A stretch of DNA of 64,000 nt from positions 1 through 64,000 of the forward strand of contig JANYLQ010000037.1 in assembly GCA_025363755.1 (NCBI GenBank). The letters are read 5' to 3'. The stretch is from Hyphomicrobiales bacterium (lineage in GTDB: Bacteria > Pseudomonadota > Alphaproteobacteria > Rhizobiales > Aestuariivirgaceae). Position numbers and translations under genes: made by a program. This document shows positions 8,039 to 16,360 of this stretch, one piece after another. Under the pieces are notes generated by a model. That model was not told the origin of the DNA. It ran no database searches and saw only the letters and a list, made by a program, of their open reading frames with translations. Each line of letters starts with the position of its first letter. The stretch's first letter is position 1.

Positions 8039-9298
8039 ATGTCTAAAAAAATAGTTCTTAATCGCCGTTCAATTCTCAGAGCCGGAGCAGGGATTGTGGC
8101 TGCGCCCGCTTTTTTGCGCCGCGCTTATGCTGCCGACACATTCAAAGTCGGGCTTGTAAGCCCTCTGACTGGCCCGCTGGCCGGCTTTGGTGAGGCGCAG
8201 GATTGGGTGATAGCAGGTTTGAAAGATGCAATGGCTAAGCTTCCTGTGCCGATTGAAATTATTGCAAAGGACTCGCAGTCAAATCCAAACCGCGCCGCTG
8301 AAGTTGCAACCGAGTTGATTGAAAAAGACGGCGTAAAATTATTACTTGGCAAGGACACGCCAGACACAACTAATCCGGTGGCAGATCAGGCAGAGCTTAA
8401 TGGTGTTCCTTGCATTACTAATAATTGCCCATGGCAGCCCTATTTCTTTGGCCGAAATGGCAACCCTGCGACGGGCTTTAAATGGACCTATCATTATTTC
8501 TGGGGCCTTGAAGACGTGATCGCAAATTTTGTCGGCATTTGGGATCAATCGGGTGCGGCCAAAAAAGTGGGTGGTTTGTTCCCGAACGATGCTGATGGCA
8601 ACGCATGGGGCGATAAAGAACATGGTTTGCCAGGCCCGCTCAAAGCTGCGGGTTATGACTTGGTTGATCCAGGTCGTTATCAGCCGTTGAACAATGATTT
8701 CTCCTCGCAAATTGCGGCTTTTAAAGCAGCAGGTGTTGAAATTGTAACGGGCGTGATGATCCCGCCTGATTTTGCAACTTTCTGGGCGCAAGCAGCTCAA
8801 CAGGGCTTTAAGCCAAAGGTTGTGACCATCGGTAAAGCGTTGCTGTTTCCTGCCTCGGTTCAAGCGTTGGGCGATCGTGGTGACGGTTTGACATCTGAAA
8901 TCTGGTGGTCGCCTAACCATCCGTTCAAGTCGAGCCTGACTGGCCAATCTGCCAAAGAATTGGCTGATGCTTATACAGCAGCGTCGGGCAAGCCTTGGAC
9001 ACAGCCGCTTGGTTTTGCGCATTCAATTTTTGAAGTTGCATTTGATGTGATCAAACGCACAAAAGATTTGAACGACCCAGAGTCGATTTTGGCAGCTATT
9101 ACCGAAACTGATCTACAAACGATCACCGGGCCTATCAGCTGGAAGGCCGGGCCAAATGTTCCGGTGAAGAATGTGTGCAAGACCCCTCTCGTGGGCGGTC
9201 AATGGACGAAGGGTGATAAAGGTTATGATCTGACGATCACAACAAATGTTCAGCAAGCTTCGATTCCGGTGGCTGGCAAAGTGAGGTTGCTCAACTGA
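8039..9298 (+). CDS. ABC transporter substrate-binding protein, branched-chain amino acid type
   Basis: A periplasmic binding protein (Peripla_BP_6 type, 419 residues) that captures the operon's substrate. The N-terminus 'LNRRSILRAGAGIVAAPAFLRRAYA' is a Tat-like signal with a twin arginine, followed by the mature start 'ADTFKVGLVSPLTGP'. I use the ATG at 8039, preceded by 'agggag', rather than the ORF-track start at 7946 inside the previous gene. Relatives in aromatic catabolic operons carry benzoate-type acids rather than amino acids, and the neighbours favour that here. A hairpin follows the gene, which would help make more of this protein than of the other transporter parts. Confidence 0.92.
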   Translation: MSKKIVLNRRSILRAGAGIVAAPAFLRRAYAADTFKVGLVSPLTGPLAGFGEAQDWVIAGLKDAMAKLPVPIEIIAKDSQSNPNRAAEVATELIEKDGVKLLLGKDTPDTTNPVADQAELNGVPCITNNCPWQPYFFGRNGNPATGFKWTYHYFWGLEDVIANFVGIWDQSGAAKKVGGLFPNDADGNAWGDKEHGLPGPLKAAGYDLVDPGRYQPLNNDFSSQIAAFKAAGVEIVTGVMIPPDFATFWAQAAQQGFKPKVVTIGKALLFPASVQALGDRGDGLTSEIWWSPNHPFKSSLTGQSAKELADAYTAASGKPWTQPLGFAHSIFEVAFDVIKRTKDLNDPESILAAITETDLQTITGPISWKAGPNVPVKNVCKTPLVGGQWTKGDKGYDLTITTNVQQASIPVAGKVRLLN

Positions 9299-9309
9299 TC
9301 AAAAGTGAG

Positions 9310-9331
9310 GAGGGCGGTTTACCCCGCCCTC
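9310..9331 (+). terminator. Intercistronic hairpin after the binding-protein gene
   Basis: 'gagggcgg' pairs with 'ccgccctc' across a six-base loop (8 perfect pairs). It is not followed by a T-run, so it is more likely an attenuator or a 3'-end stabilising stem than a full terminator. Such stems between binding protein and ATPase genes are common in ABC operons. Confidence 0.6.
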
Positions 9332-9341
9332 TGCCATTTAC

Positions 9342-10061
9342 ATGTCCTTCTTGTCCCTCGAGAAACTGAATAAGCGTTATGGCGCGTTGGTGGTGACTGA
9401 CGCGGTGAGCTTTAGTGTGGCCGAGGGAGAGATTGTGGGCATACTCGGGCCTAATGGTGCTGGCAAAACGACACTCTTCAATTTGATTGCGGGTACAGTG
9501 CGTCCTGACTCCGGACGTGTGTTATTTAAAGGTGACGACATATCAAAAAATGATGCGGCCTTGCGGTGTAAGCGCGGAATTTCTCTTTCGTTTCAAGTGC
9601 CGCATCCTTTTAACGGCATGACGGTTTTTGAAAATATTTTGGTGGGAGCAACATTCGGGCGTGCCACGGCTGATCCTGAAACTCATGCACTTCAGGTAAT
9701 GGAACTCACTGGCATGAAAACCAAAGCCAATCAGCTGGCAGGCTCCATCACTTTGCTGGAGCGCAAGCGGCTTGAACTAGCACGCGCTTTGGCAACTGCA
9801 CCCGAATTGTTGTTGCTCGATGAAATCGCAGGTGGCCTGACAGAACGTGAATGCCAATCATTGCTTTCAGCTATTCGCGATGTGCATTCATCCGGCGTTA
9901 CGATTATCTGGATTGAACATGTTGTCCACGCGCTTCTCTCAGTGGCCCAACGGCTTGTCGTTTTAAATTTTGGCAAGTTGATTGCCGATGGCAATCCCGA
10001 AGCTGTGATGAACAGCCGTGATGTGAAGAGCGTTTATCTGGGCGAGGATGCGCATGTCTGA
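9342..10061 (+). CDS. ABC transporter ATPase, LivG-type
   Basis: One of two ATPases of the Liv-type importer, 239 residues. Walker A is 'GPNGAGKTTLFN' and Walker B is 'LLLLDEIAGGLTE'. The signature region reads 'GSITLLERKRLELARAL' instead of LSGGQ, a variant seen in one branch of LivG-like proteins. The gene overlaps the LivF-type gene by 14 bases. The complex would sit on the inner face of the cytoplasmic membrane with the two permeases that follow. Confidence 0.92.
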   Translation: MSFLSLEKLNKRYGALVVTDAVSFSVAEGEIVGILGPNGAGKTTLFNLIAGTVRPDSGRVLFKGDDISKNDAALRCKRGISLSFQVPHPFNGMTVFENILVGATFGRATADPETHALQVMELTGMKTKANQLAGSITLLERKRLELARALATAPELLLLDEIAGGLTERECQSLLSAIRDVHSSGVTIIWIEHVVHALLSVAQRLVVLNFGKLIADGNPEAVMNSRDVKSVYLGEDAHV

Positions 10062-10758
10062 CATCTTGCTCAGTGTTGAAAATCTTGAAGCATGGTATGG
10101 CGATGCCAAGGTTCTGCATGGCCTTTCCTTTGAGTTAAAACAAGGCGAGGTGTTGGCGCTTATTGGTTCCAATGGCGCAGGCAAAAGCACGCTGTTCAAA
10201 TCCATTTGCGGTTTGTTGCAGAAGAAGACTGGACGCATCGCATTCAAGAACGAGGTGATCACCACCCTTGTTGCAAATGCCATCGTAGCAAAAGGCATAG
10301 CGTTGGTACCTGAAGGACGAAAACTTTTTCCGTCATTGTCGGTGGAAGAAAATCTGATCCTTGGTGGCAATGTGGGCCGCAAGGGGCCTTGGTCACTTCA
10401 ATCAATTTATAATCTTTTTCCTATTCTCAAAGAAAAGCGAAATGCGCCATCCACTTCACTTTCCGGCGGCCAGCAACAAATGGTTGCCATTGGCCGGGGC
10501 TTGATGTCCAACCCCGACCTTATCCTTCTTGATGAGTTGAGCCTCGGCTTGGCACCCATTGTGATCAAAGACATTTACGACATGCTCCCAAAAATTATTG
10601 GCAATGGATTGACGGCGATCTTAGTTGAGCAAGACGTGACGCGGGCCTTGGCATCAAGCCAGCAGTTTTTATGCATTCAAGAAGGCCGCATTTCGTTGGA
10701 AGGCGCACCGCACGCTTTTACAAAAGATCAAATTTCAGCTGCTTATTTTGGGATGTGA
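10048..10758 (+). CDS. ABC transporter ATPase, LivF-type
   Basis: The second importer ATPase, 236 residues. Walker A 'GSNGAGKSTLFK', signature 'LSGGQQQMVAIGRGL' and Walker B 'LILLDELSLGL' are all intact. The start could be the ATG at 10048 or the second ATG at 10054 ('MSDILLSVENL'), which gives the more usual N-terminus; both lie inside the end of the LivG gene. It should pair with the LivG-like subunit to drive uptake. Confidence 0.92.
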   Translation: MRMSDILLSVENLEAWYGDAKVLHGLSFELKQGEVLALIGSNGAGKSTLFKSICGLLQKKTGRIAFKNEVITTLVANAIVAKGIALVPEGRKLFPSLSVEENLILGGNVGRKGPWSLQSIYNLFPILKEKRNAPSTSLSGGQQQMVAIGRGLMSNPDLILLDELSLGLAPIVIKDIYDMLPKIIGNGLTAILVEQDVTRALASSQQFLCIQEGRISLEGAPHAFTKDQISAAYFGM

Positions 10759-10760
10759 AG

Positions 10761-11627
10761 ATGATCTGGGTGAATATCATCATTCAAGGCATTTTGGTGG
10801 GCGGGCTTTATGCTTTGTTTGCGGCCGGCCTTTCATTGATCTTTGGGGTGATGCGTCTGGTGAACATTGCGCATGGTGATTTCATTGTTGCTGCCGCGTT
10901 TTTGGCTTGGGTTGTGGTTCAGGCGACGGGCCTCAATCCGCTGCTGAGCCTTATTATCGTTGTGCCGCTTGCCATGGCGTTTGGCTATGCTTTGCAAAAA
11001 TGGATTCTCAATAGCACTTTGGGCAAAGACATCTTGCCACCGCTGCTCGTCACCTTCGGGTTGTCGGTCATTTTACAAAATGGGCTACTTGAAGTTTTTA
11101 CCGCTGATAGCCGCAAGCTGAATGCGGGGGTCATCGAAACCGCAAGCTTTCCAGTTTTGCCGGGTGTTGCCATCGGCTATTTACCTCTGTTGCAATTTAT
11201 CGTCGCCGTCGCCGTAATCTGGGGGTTGCAATATTTGTTTTACAATACGGCTTTGGGGCGGGCGTTCCGCGCCACATCAGACGACTCTGAAACGGCGTTA
11301 TTGATGGGGCTGGATCAGCGCAAGGTTTATGCGTGGGCCATGGCGCTGTGCATGGGCGTTGTCGCGATTGCAGGAGTGTTTCTTGGTGTGCGCTCAAACT
11401 TCGATCCATTCATGGGGCCAGGGCGACTAATTTTTGGTTTTGAAGCGGTGATTATCGGCGGCTTGGGGAATTTATGGGGCACGTTGATTGGTGGCGTTAT
11501 CTTGGGGGTATCGCAAGCTATCGGAGCGCAAATTAATCCGGGCTGGCAAGTCTTGGCGGGCCATCTGGTTTTCCTGCTGGTTTTGGCCGTCCGCCCTAAA
11601 GGACTGTTCCCGAGGATTGACGGATGA
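10761..11627 (+). CDS. ABC transporter permease, LivH-type
   Basis: A membrane permease of 288 residues with about eight hydrophobic segments. The N-terminus 'MIWVNIIIQGILVGGLYALFAAGLSLIFGVMRLVNIAHGDF' is the LivH hallmark. The ATG at 10761 is two bases after the LivF stop; the longer ORF-track version starting at 10671 runs back into LivF and is not used. Its stop overlaps the LivM start (ATGA). With LivM it should form the substrate channel. Confidence 0.93.
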   Translation: MIWVNIIIQGILVGGLYALFAAGLSLIFGVMRLVNIAHGDFIVAAAFLAWVVVQATGLNPLLSLIIVVPLAMAFGYALQKWILNSTLGKDILPPLLVTFGLSVILQNGLLEVFTADSRKLNAGVIETASFPVLPGVAIGYLPLLQFIVAVAVIWGLQYLFYNTALGRAFRATSDDSETALLMGLDQRKVYAWAMALCMGVVAIAGVFLGVRSNFDPFMGPGRLIFGFEAVIIGGLGNLWGTLIGGVILGVSQAIGAQINPGWQVLAGHLVFLLVLAVRPKGLFPRIDG

Positions 11628-12619
11628 TTACGCGCAGCACACCAGCCAGCCGCGCCGCCGCCATTGTGGCTTTGGTGCTTTTTGCTGTGCTGCTCGCAGC
11701 ACCTTGGTGGGGGGCCACATCAACGCTGCGCTTGCTGGGTGAGTTTATGGTCTATTTGGCGTTGGCCAGTTTGTGGAACTTGCTTGCAGGCTACACTGGC
11801 CTCGTTTCTGTGGGTCAACAAGCCTTTGTGGGCCTCGGCGGTTATGTGCTGGTGGCGCTCTCCATGTTTACGGGCCTTCATCCGTTAATTGCTGTGCCGA
11901 TTGCGGGATTGGTTGCTGTGTTATTAGCAATGCCCGTTGGAAAGTTGGTTTTCCGTTTGCAGGGGGCCTATTTTGCCATTGGGACTTGGGTATTGGCCGA
12001 AGTATTCCGGTTGGTTGCCGCGCAAGTGACCGTTATGGGCGGTGGCTCGGGCATCAGTTTGCCCGCCACGGTGTTAAAGACCATGGCTGAAACAAAGTTC
12101 TGGCGTGAAGCAATGATTTACTGGTTGGCACTGGCGCTTGGTGCTGGCGCGCTGGCTTTGGTTTACGGGCTGTTGAGGTCACGCATTGGTTTGGCGCTCA
12201 CGGCAATTCGCGATAGTGAAATTGCCTCTGCAAGTTTAGGCATTAAAATCGATCGCGTTAAATATGCTGTTTATGTGGCTGTGGCGGGCATGACGGCCAT
12301 GGTGGGTTCGCTCATATCGCTGCAAAAAATTCGGGTGTCTCCTGATGCTGCATTCAGCGTAAATGATTGGACGGCATTTGTGATTTTCATTGTGGTGATT
12401 GGTGGCATTGGCACAATTGAGGGGCCGATTGTTGGAACGATTATTTATTTTCTGTTGCGCGAATTTCTGGCTGACCTTGGCAGCATCTATTTAATGATCC
12501 TTGGCATGCTTGCCATCATCATCATGCTGGTTGCGCCTAAGGGTATTTGGGGGTTCATTACGCATCGCTGGAACATTTCACTTTTCCCCACGGGCTACCG
12601 TGTGAATTTTAAGGATTAA
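11624..12619 (+). CDS. ABC transporter permease, LivM-type
   Basis: The second permease, 331 residues with many membrane segments. Family stretches include 'NLLAGYTGLVSVGQQAFVGLGGYV', 'GAYFAIGTWVLAEVFRL' and the EAA-like loop 'LLRSRIGLALTAIRDSEIASASLGI'. It starts inside the LivH stop codon. The DUF849 gene follows after three bases, so transport and catabolism are transcribed together. Confidence 0.93.
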   Translation: MITRSTPASRAAAIVALVLFAVLLAAPWWGATSTLRLLGEFMVYLALASLWNLLAGYTGLVSVGQQAFVGLGGYVLVALSMFTGLHPLIAVPIAGLVAVLLAMPVGKLVFRLQGAYFAIGTWVLAEVFRLVAAQVTVMGGGSGISLPATVLKTMAETKFWREAMIYWLALALGAGALALVYGLLRSRIGLALTAIRDSEIASASLGIKIDRVKYAVYVAVAGMTAMVGSLISLQKIRVSPDAAFSVNDWTAFVIFIVVIGGIGTIEGPIVGTIIYFLLREFLADLGSIYLMILGMLAIIIMLVAPKGIWGFITHRWNISLFPTGYRVNFKD

Positions 12620-12622
12620 ATC

Positions 12623-13552
12623 ATGGCCAACAAAGTTATCATATCTGTTGCGATCACGGGCGGCATTCACACGCCGACCATGTCGCCTTATTTGCCAATC
12701 ACGCCCGATCAGATTGCAGAGCAATCGATTGCAGCAGCCAAAGCTGGTGCTGCAATTATTCACTTGCACGCCCGTGATCCTAAAGACGGCAGACCCACAC
12801 CTGAACCTGAAGTATTTATGCAATTTCTGCCACGCATCAAACAGAGCTGCGATGCCGTCATCAACATCACCACAGGCGGTGGGTTGAACATGACGGTCGA
12901 TCAACGCCTTGCCGCACCCATGGCGGCAAAGCCGGAAATGTGTTCACTCAATATGGGCTCAATGAATTTTGCATTGCACGGCCTTGCTGATCGTTACAAG
13001 GATTGGAAACACCCATGGGAAGAACCTTATCTGCGCGGCACCGATGATTTCATTTTCCGAAACACATTCAAAGACATTGCTCGTATTTTGAAGGATCTAG
13101 GCGAACAACACGGCACGCGATTTGAGCATGAATGTTACGACGTGGGACACCTTTATAATCTTGCGCATTTTGTTGATAAGGGTGCCATCAAGCCACCGTT
13201 TTTTGTGCAAATGATTTTCGGTATTCTGGGTGGCATAGGTGCTGATATGCGCAACATGATGTTTATGAAAGAAACCGCCGATAAATTATTTGGGAAAGAT
13301 TATCGCTGGTCGGTTCTGGCAGCCGGTAAAAATCAAATGGCGTTTTGTACGCAAGCCGCAATGATGGGCGGCAATGTGCGGGTGGGGCTGGAGGACTCGC
13401 TCTATATTGGTAAAGGCAAACTCGCCACATCCAACGCCGAGCAAGTGAGCAAAATCCGCCATATCATCGAAGAGCTAGGACTTGAAATTGCGACGCCAAC
13501 GGAGGCGCGTGAAATTCTCGCGTTGAAGGGTGGCGATAGGGTGGGCTTTTAA
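12623..13552 (+). CDS. Beta-keto acid cleavage enzyme (BKACE, DUF849)
   Basis: A 309-residue TIM-barrel enzyme of the BKACE family. Family members join a beta-keto acid with acetyl-CoA and release acetoacetate and a new acyl-CoA. The metal-binding 'IIHLHARDPKDGRP' (His47 and His49) and the N-terminal 'ITGGIHTPTMSPYLPITP' are characteristic, as is 'GLEDSLYIGKG' near the C-terminus. The next gene resembles maleylacetate reductase, whose product is 3-oxoadipate, a beta-keto acid. I therefore infer that this enzyme may turn 3-oxoadipate plus acetyl-CoA into succinyl-CoA plus acetoacetate. No CoA-transferase or thiolase for that step is in the window. Dehydrocarnitine or another keto acid is an alternative substrate. 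Confidence 0.9.
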   Translation: MANKVIISVAITGGIHTPTMSPYLPITPDQIAEQSIAAAKAGAAIIHLHARDPKDGRPTPEPEVFMQFLPRIKQSCDAVINITTGGGLNMTVDQRLAAPMAAKPEMCSLNMGSMNFALHGLADRYKDWKHPWEEPYLRGTDDFIFRNTFKDIARILKDLGEQHGTRFEHECYDVGHLYNLAHFVDKGAIKPPFFVQMIFGILGGIGADMRNMMFMKETADKLFGKDYRWSVLAAGKNQMAFCTQAAMMGGNVRVGLEDSLYIGKGKLATSNAEQVSKIRHIIEELGLEIATPTEAREILALKGGDRVGF

Positions 13553-13553
13553 G

Positions 13554-14588
13554 ATGAACCCCTTCATCTATACAGCGCTTCCAACGCGCGTGATTTTTGG
13601 GCGCGGCAAGATTTCAGAAGTTGCCACAGAGGCGATGCGGTTGGGTATGAAACACCCGCTTGTGATCACCACCAAACATCAGGCCTCGTCTGGTCTTGCT
13701 ATTATTAAAAAGTCCGGCGGCGTAGCATTTGCGGGTGCAGCCATGCACACACCTTCGAATGTGACTGAAGAGGCGCTTGCCATAGTTAGCGCCGAGGGCT
13801 GTGATGGCACCATTGCTCTGGGCGGCGGTTCATCCACGGGACTGGGCAAAGCCATCGCATTACGAACTGATTTGCCGCAACTTGTTATCCCTACGAGTTA
13901 CGCTGGTTCCGAAATGACCAATATTCTGGGTGAAACCGCAGATGGCGCAAAGACAACCAAACGCGATTCCAAAATTCAGCCAGAATCTGTGATTTATGAT
14001 GCAGATCTATTGGACACGCTGCCAGACAACTTTGCGGCAACGTCGGGAATGAATGCTATCGCTCATGCCGTTGAAGGACTCTATGCCGTTGATGGTAATC
14101 CGATTATCTCGCTGATGGCAGAGGAGGGGATTAGAGCGCTCGCAACTGCTTTGCCCAAGGGCAAGGCTGGGCATAACGAGGCGCTTTATGGAGCGTGGCT
14201 TTGTGCAACTGTCTTGGGTTCTGTTTCAATGGCTTTGCATCACAAGCTCTGCCATGTGCTCGGCGGCAGTTTCAACTTGCCTCATGCGGAAACTCATACG
14301 GTGATATTGCCTCATGCTACAGCTTACAACAGTGTGGGTTCGCCCAATGCTATGGGCCGCGTCATACGAGCACTCGGAAGCAAGACAGCGGCAGCAGGGC
14401 TTTATGACCTTGCACAAAAGCTTGGCGCACCTTTGACATTGAAAGAACTGGGCATGCCTGAAGATGGTCTCGACAAAGCCGCCGATATCGCTGTGGCCAA
14501 TCCTTATCCCAATCCGCGTGTGCTCAAACACGCCGCTATTCGCCAACTTTTGGACGACGCCTATCATGGCCGCCGCCCACAACATTAA
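13554..14588 (+). CDS. Maleylacetate reductase-like iron-type alcohol dehydrogenase
   Basis: A 344-residue member of the iron-containing alcohol dehydrogenase superfamily in the maleylacetate reductase branch. The opening 'PFIYTALPTRVIFGRGKISEVATEAMRLG' is typical of that branch, and 'ALGGGSSTGLGKAIAL' is the dinucleotide site. It should reduce maleylacetate, the hydroxyquinol ring-cleavage product, to 3-oxoadipate with NAD(P)H. I start at the ATG at 13554, just past the DUF849 stop; the ORF-track start at 13530 lies inside that gene. A ring-cleaving intradiol dioxygenase in the same operon supports the assignment. Confidence 0.9.
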   Translation: MNPFIYTALPTRVIFGRGKISEVATEAMRLGMKHPLVITTKHQASSGLAIIKKSGGVAFAGAAMHTPSNVTEEALAIVSAEGCDGTIALGGGSSTGLGKAIALRTDLPQLVIPTSYAGSEMTNILGETADGAKTTKRDSKIQPESVIYDADLLDTLPDNFAATSGMNAIAHAVEGLYAVDGNPIISLMAEEGIRALATALPKGKAGHNEALYGAWLCATVLGSVSMALHHKLCHVLGGSFNLPHAETHTVILPHATAYNSVGSPNAMGRVIRALGSKTAAAGLYDLAQKLGAPLTLKELGMPEDGLDKAADIAVANPYPNPRVLKHAAIRQLLDDAYHGRRPQH

Positions 14589-14600
14589 ACTGGAGACACT

Positions 14601-16358
14601 ATGATGGTAGATATCACAACAGACGTAATGGTGATCGGCACTGGCCCTGCAGGCAGCGCCACTGCGGCTTTGCTGGCGTCTTACGGCGTTGATACGTTCA
14701 TCATCAATCGTTACCGTTGGCTGGCAACCACCCCCCGGGCCCACATTACCAATCAACGCACCATGGAAGTGTTGCGCGATTTGGGAGAAACCGTTGAGGA
14801 AGAGGCTTACCAACAAGCCACCGAACAAGATTTGATGGGCGAGAATGTGTTCTGCGAAAGCTTGGCTGGCGAAGAACTTGGCCGCATGAAAAGTTGGGGC
14901 AAGCATCCGCTGTCACGGGCTGAACATCAAATGTCATCACCATGCCGGATGAATGATTTGCCACAAACTTTTATGGAGCCGCTTCTGTTCAAAACAGCCT
15001 GTTCCCGGGGTGCGCAATCACGCATGTCTTGCGAATATGTGTCTCATATTCAAGACGCGGATGGTGTAACGGTGACGGTAAAAGACCGTCTCATGGACAA
15101 GAGTTTCACCGTGCGCACCAAATATCTGGTGGGTGCAGATGGTGGCAATTCTCTGGTGGCCGAACACGCTGGTTTGCCGCTTGAAGGCAAGATGGGTGTT
15201 GGCGGTTCCATGAATATTCTATTTCGCGCCGATCTTTCGAAGTATGTGGCTCATCGTCCATCAGTTCTTTATTGGGTGATGCAACCCGGCGCCGATGTAG
15301 GCGGCATTGGCATGGGGCTGGTGCGCATGGTCAGACCTTGGAACGAATGGTTGATTGTTTGGGGTTATGATATCAATCAGCCTGCACCGGTCGTTGATAA
15401 AGAACTTGCCACAACGGTGGCCCGCCAACTGGTTGGCGATCCGACACTTGAGATTGATCTCATCTCAGCGAGCGTTTGGACGGTCAACAACATGTATGCG
15501 ACCCATATGCAAAAAGACCGCGTGTTCATCATGGGCGATGCTGCTCACCGTCATCCGCCATCCAATGGCTTGGGTTCGAATACTTCGATTCAAGATGCTT
15601 TCAATTTGGCATGGAAGCTTGCGGCAGTTTTGAAAGGCCAAGCGAAACCTAAATTACTGGAGAGTTACAGCCAAGAGCGTGCACCGATTGCCAAGCAGAT
15701 CGTTACACGCGCCAATCAATCCATTGGGGAATTCGGACCGATTTTTGAGGCTCTTGGCATGGACGGCGGTGTTGATCATGATAAGATCAAACGCAACATG
15801 GATGGGCGTGCTGACGCCACACCAGCAGCCGAAAGGCAACGCGAAGCTTTGCGCAAGGCCATCGCATTCAAGAAATATGAATTTGATTGCCATGGCGTAG
15901 AAATGAACCAGCGTTATGTGTCTGGGGCCATCGATGCGGATGGTCAAAAAGAACCCGCTTTTGAAAAAGATAAGGAATTGCATTACGCCCCCACGACTTG
16001 GCCTGGCGCACGGTTGCCTCATGTTTGGGTGTTCGACAAACTTGGAAAACAACATTCCACTCTGGATATCACGGGCAAGGGGCACTTTACTATTCTTACA
16101 GGGATCGGCGGTGAGGCATGGGTTGAGGCCGCTCAGACTTTGAGCAAGTCGTTAGGTATCGAAGTCAAAACCCGTGTTATTGGGCCACGCCGTGAATTCG
16201 AAGATCATACGGGTGATTGGGCTCGCACCAGCGAAATCAGTGATGGTGGCTGTTTGCTGGTGCGGCCAGACCAACATGTGGCATGGCGCAGCTTTAAAAC
16301 TTCGCCAGATGCTGAAAAACTCCTCTCGGCAGCGCTCAAAAAGATTTTGGGATATTGA
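14601..16358 (+). CDS. FAD-dependent aromatic monooxygenase (TfdB/PheA-like)
   Basis: A class A flavin monooxygenase of 585 residues that should hydroxylate a phenolic ring with NAD(P)H and O2. The FAD motif 'GTGPAGSATAALLASYG' is at the N-terminus. 'RAHITNQRTMEVLRDLG' and the second FAD motif 'GDAAHRHPPSNGLGSNTSIQDAFNLAWKLA' closely follow the 2,4-dichlorophenol/phenol hydroxylase pattern, and a thioredoxin-like C-terminal domain follows (about 430-585). 'ctggagacact' gives a ribosome site; the second ATG at 14604 is also possible. In this operon it probably makes a di- or trihydroxybenzene for the downstream dioxygenase. Chlorophenol use is not implied. Confidence 0.92.
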   Translation: MMVDITTDVMVIGTGPAGSATAALLASYGVDTFIINRYRWLATTPRAHITNQRTMEVLRDLGETVEEEAYQQATEQDLMGENVFCESLAGEELGRMKSWGKHPLSRAEHQMSSPCRMNDLPQTFMEPLLFKTACSRGAQSRMSCEYVSHIQDADGVTVTVKDRLMDKSFTVRTKYLVGADGGNSLVAEHAGLPLEGKMGVGGSMNILFRADLSKYVAHRPSVLYWVMQPGADVGGIGMGLVRMVRPWNEWLIVWGYDINQPAPVVDKELATTVARQLVGDPTLEIDLISASVWTVNNMYATHMQKDRVFIMGDAAHRHPPSNGLGSNTSIQDAFNLAWKLAAVLKGQAKPKLLESYSQERAPIAKQIVTRANQSIGEFGPIFEALGMDGGVDHDKIKRNMDGRADATPAAERQREALRKAIAFKKYEFDCHGVEMNQRYVSGAIDADGQKEPAFEKDKELHYAPTTWPGARLPHVWVFDKLGKQHSTLDITGKGHFTILTGIGGEAWVEAAQTLSKSLGIEVKTRVIGPRREFEDHTGDWARTSEISDGGCLLVRPDQHVAWRSFKTSPDAEKLLSAALKKILGY

Positions 16359-16360
16359 TC

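Noticed and set aside
8342-9022. 226-residue minus-strand ORF
   Set aside because: Lies wholly inside the clear binding-protein gene in antisense; no domain.
9731-9830. LivG signature region lacking LSGGQ as a possible inactivation
   Set aside because: The 'LTLxxRKRLELARAL' form is a known variant in this ATPase branch, and Walker motifs are intact.
14226-14906. 226-residue minus-strand ORF
   Set aside because: Antisense to the maleylacetate reductase and monooxygenase genes; no domain and His/Cys-rich antisense composition.
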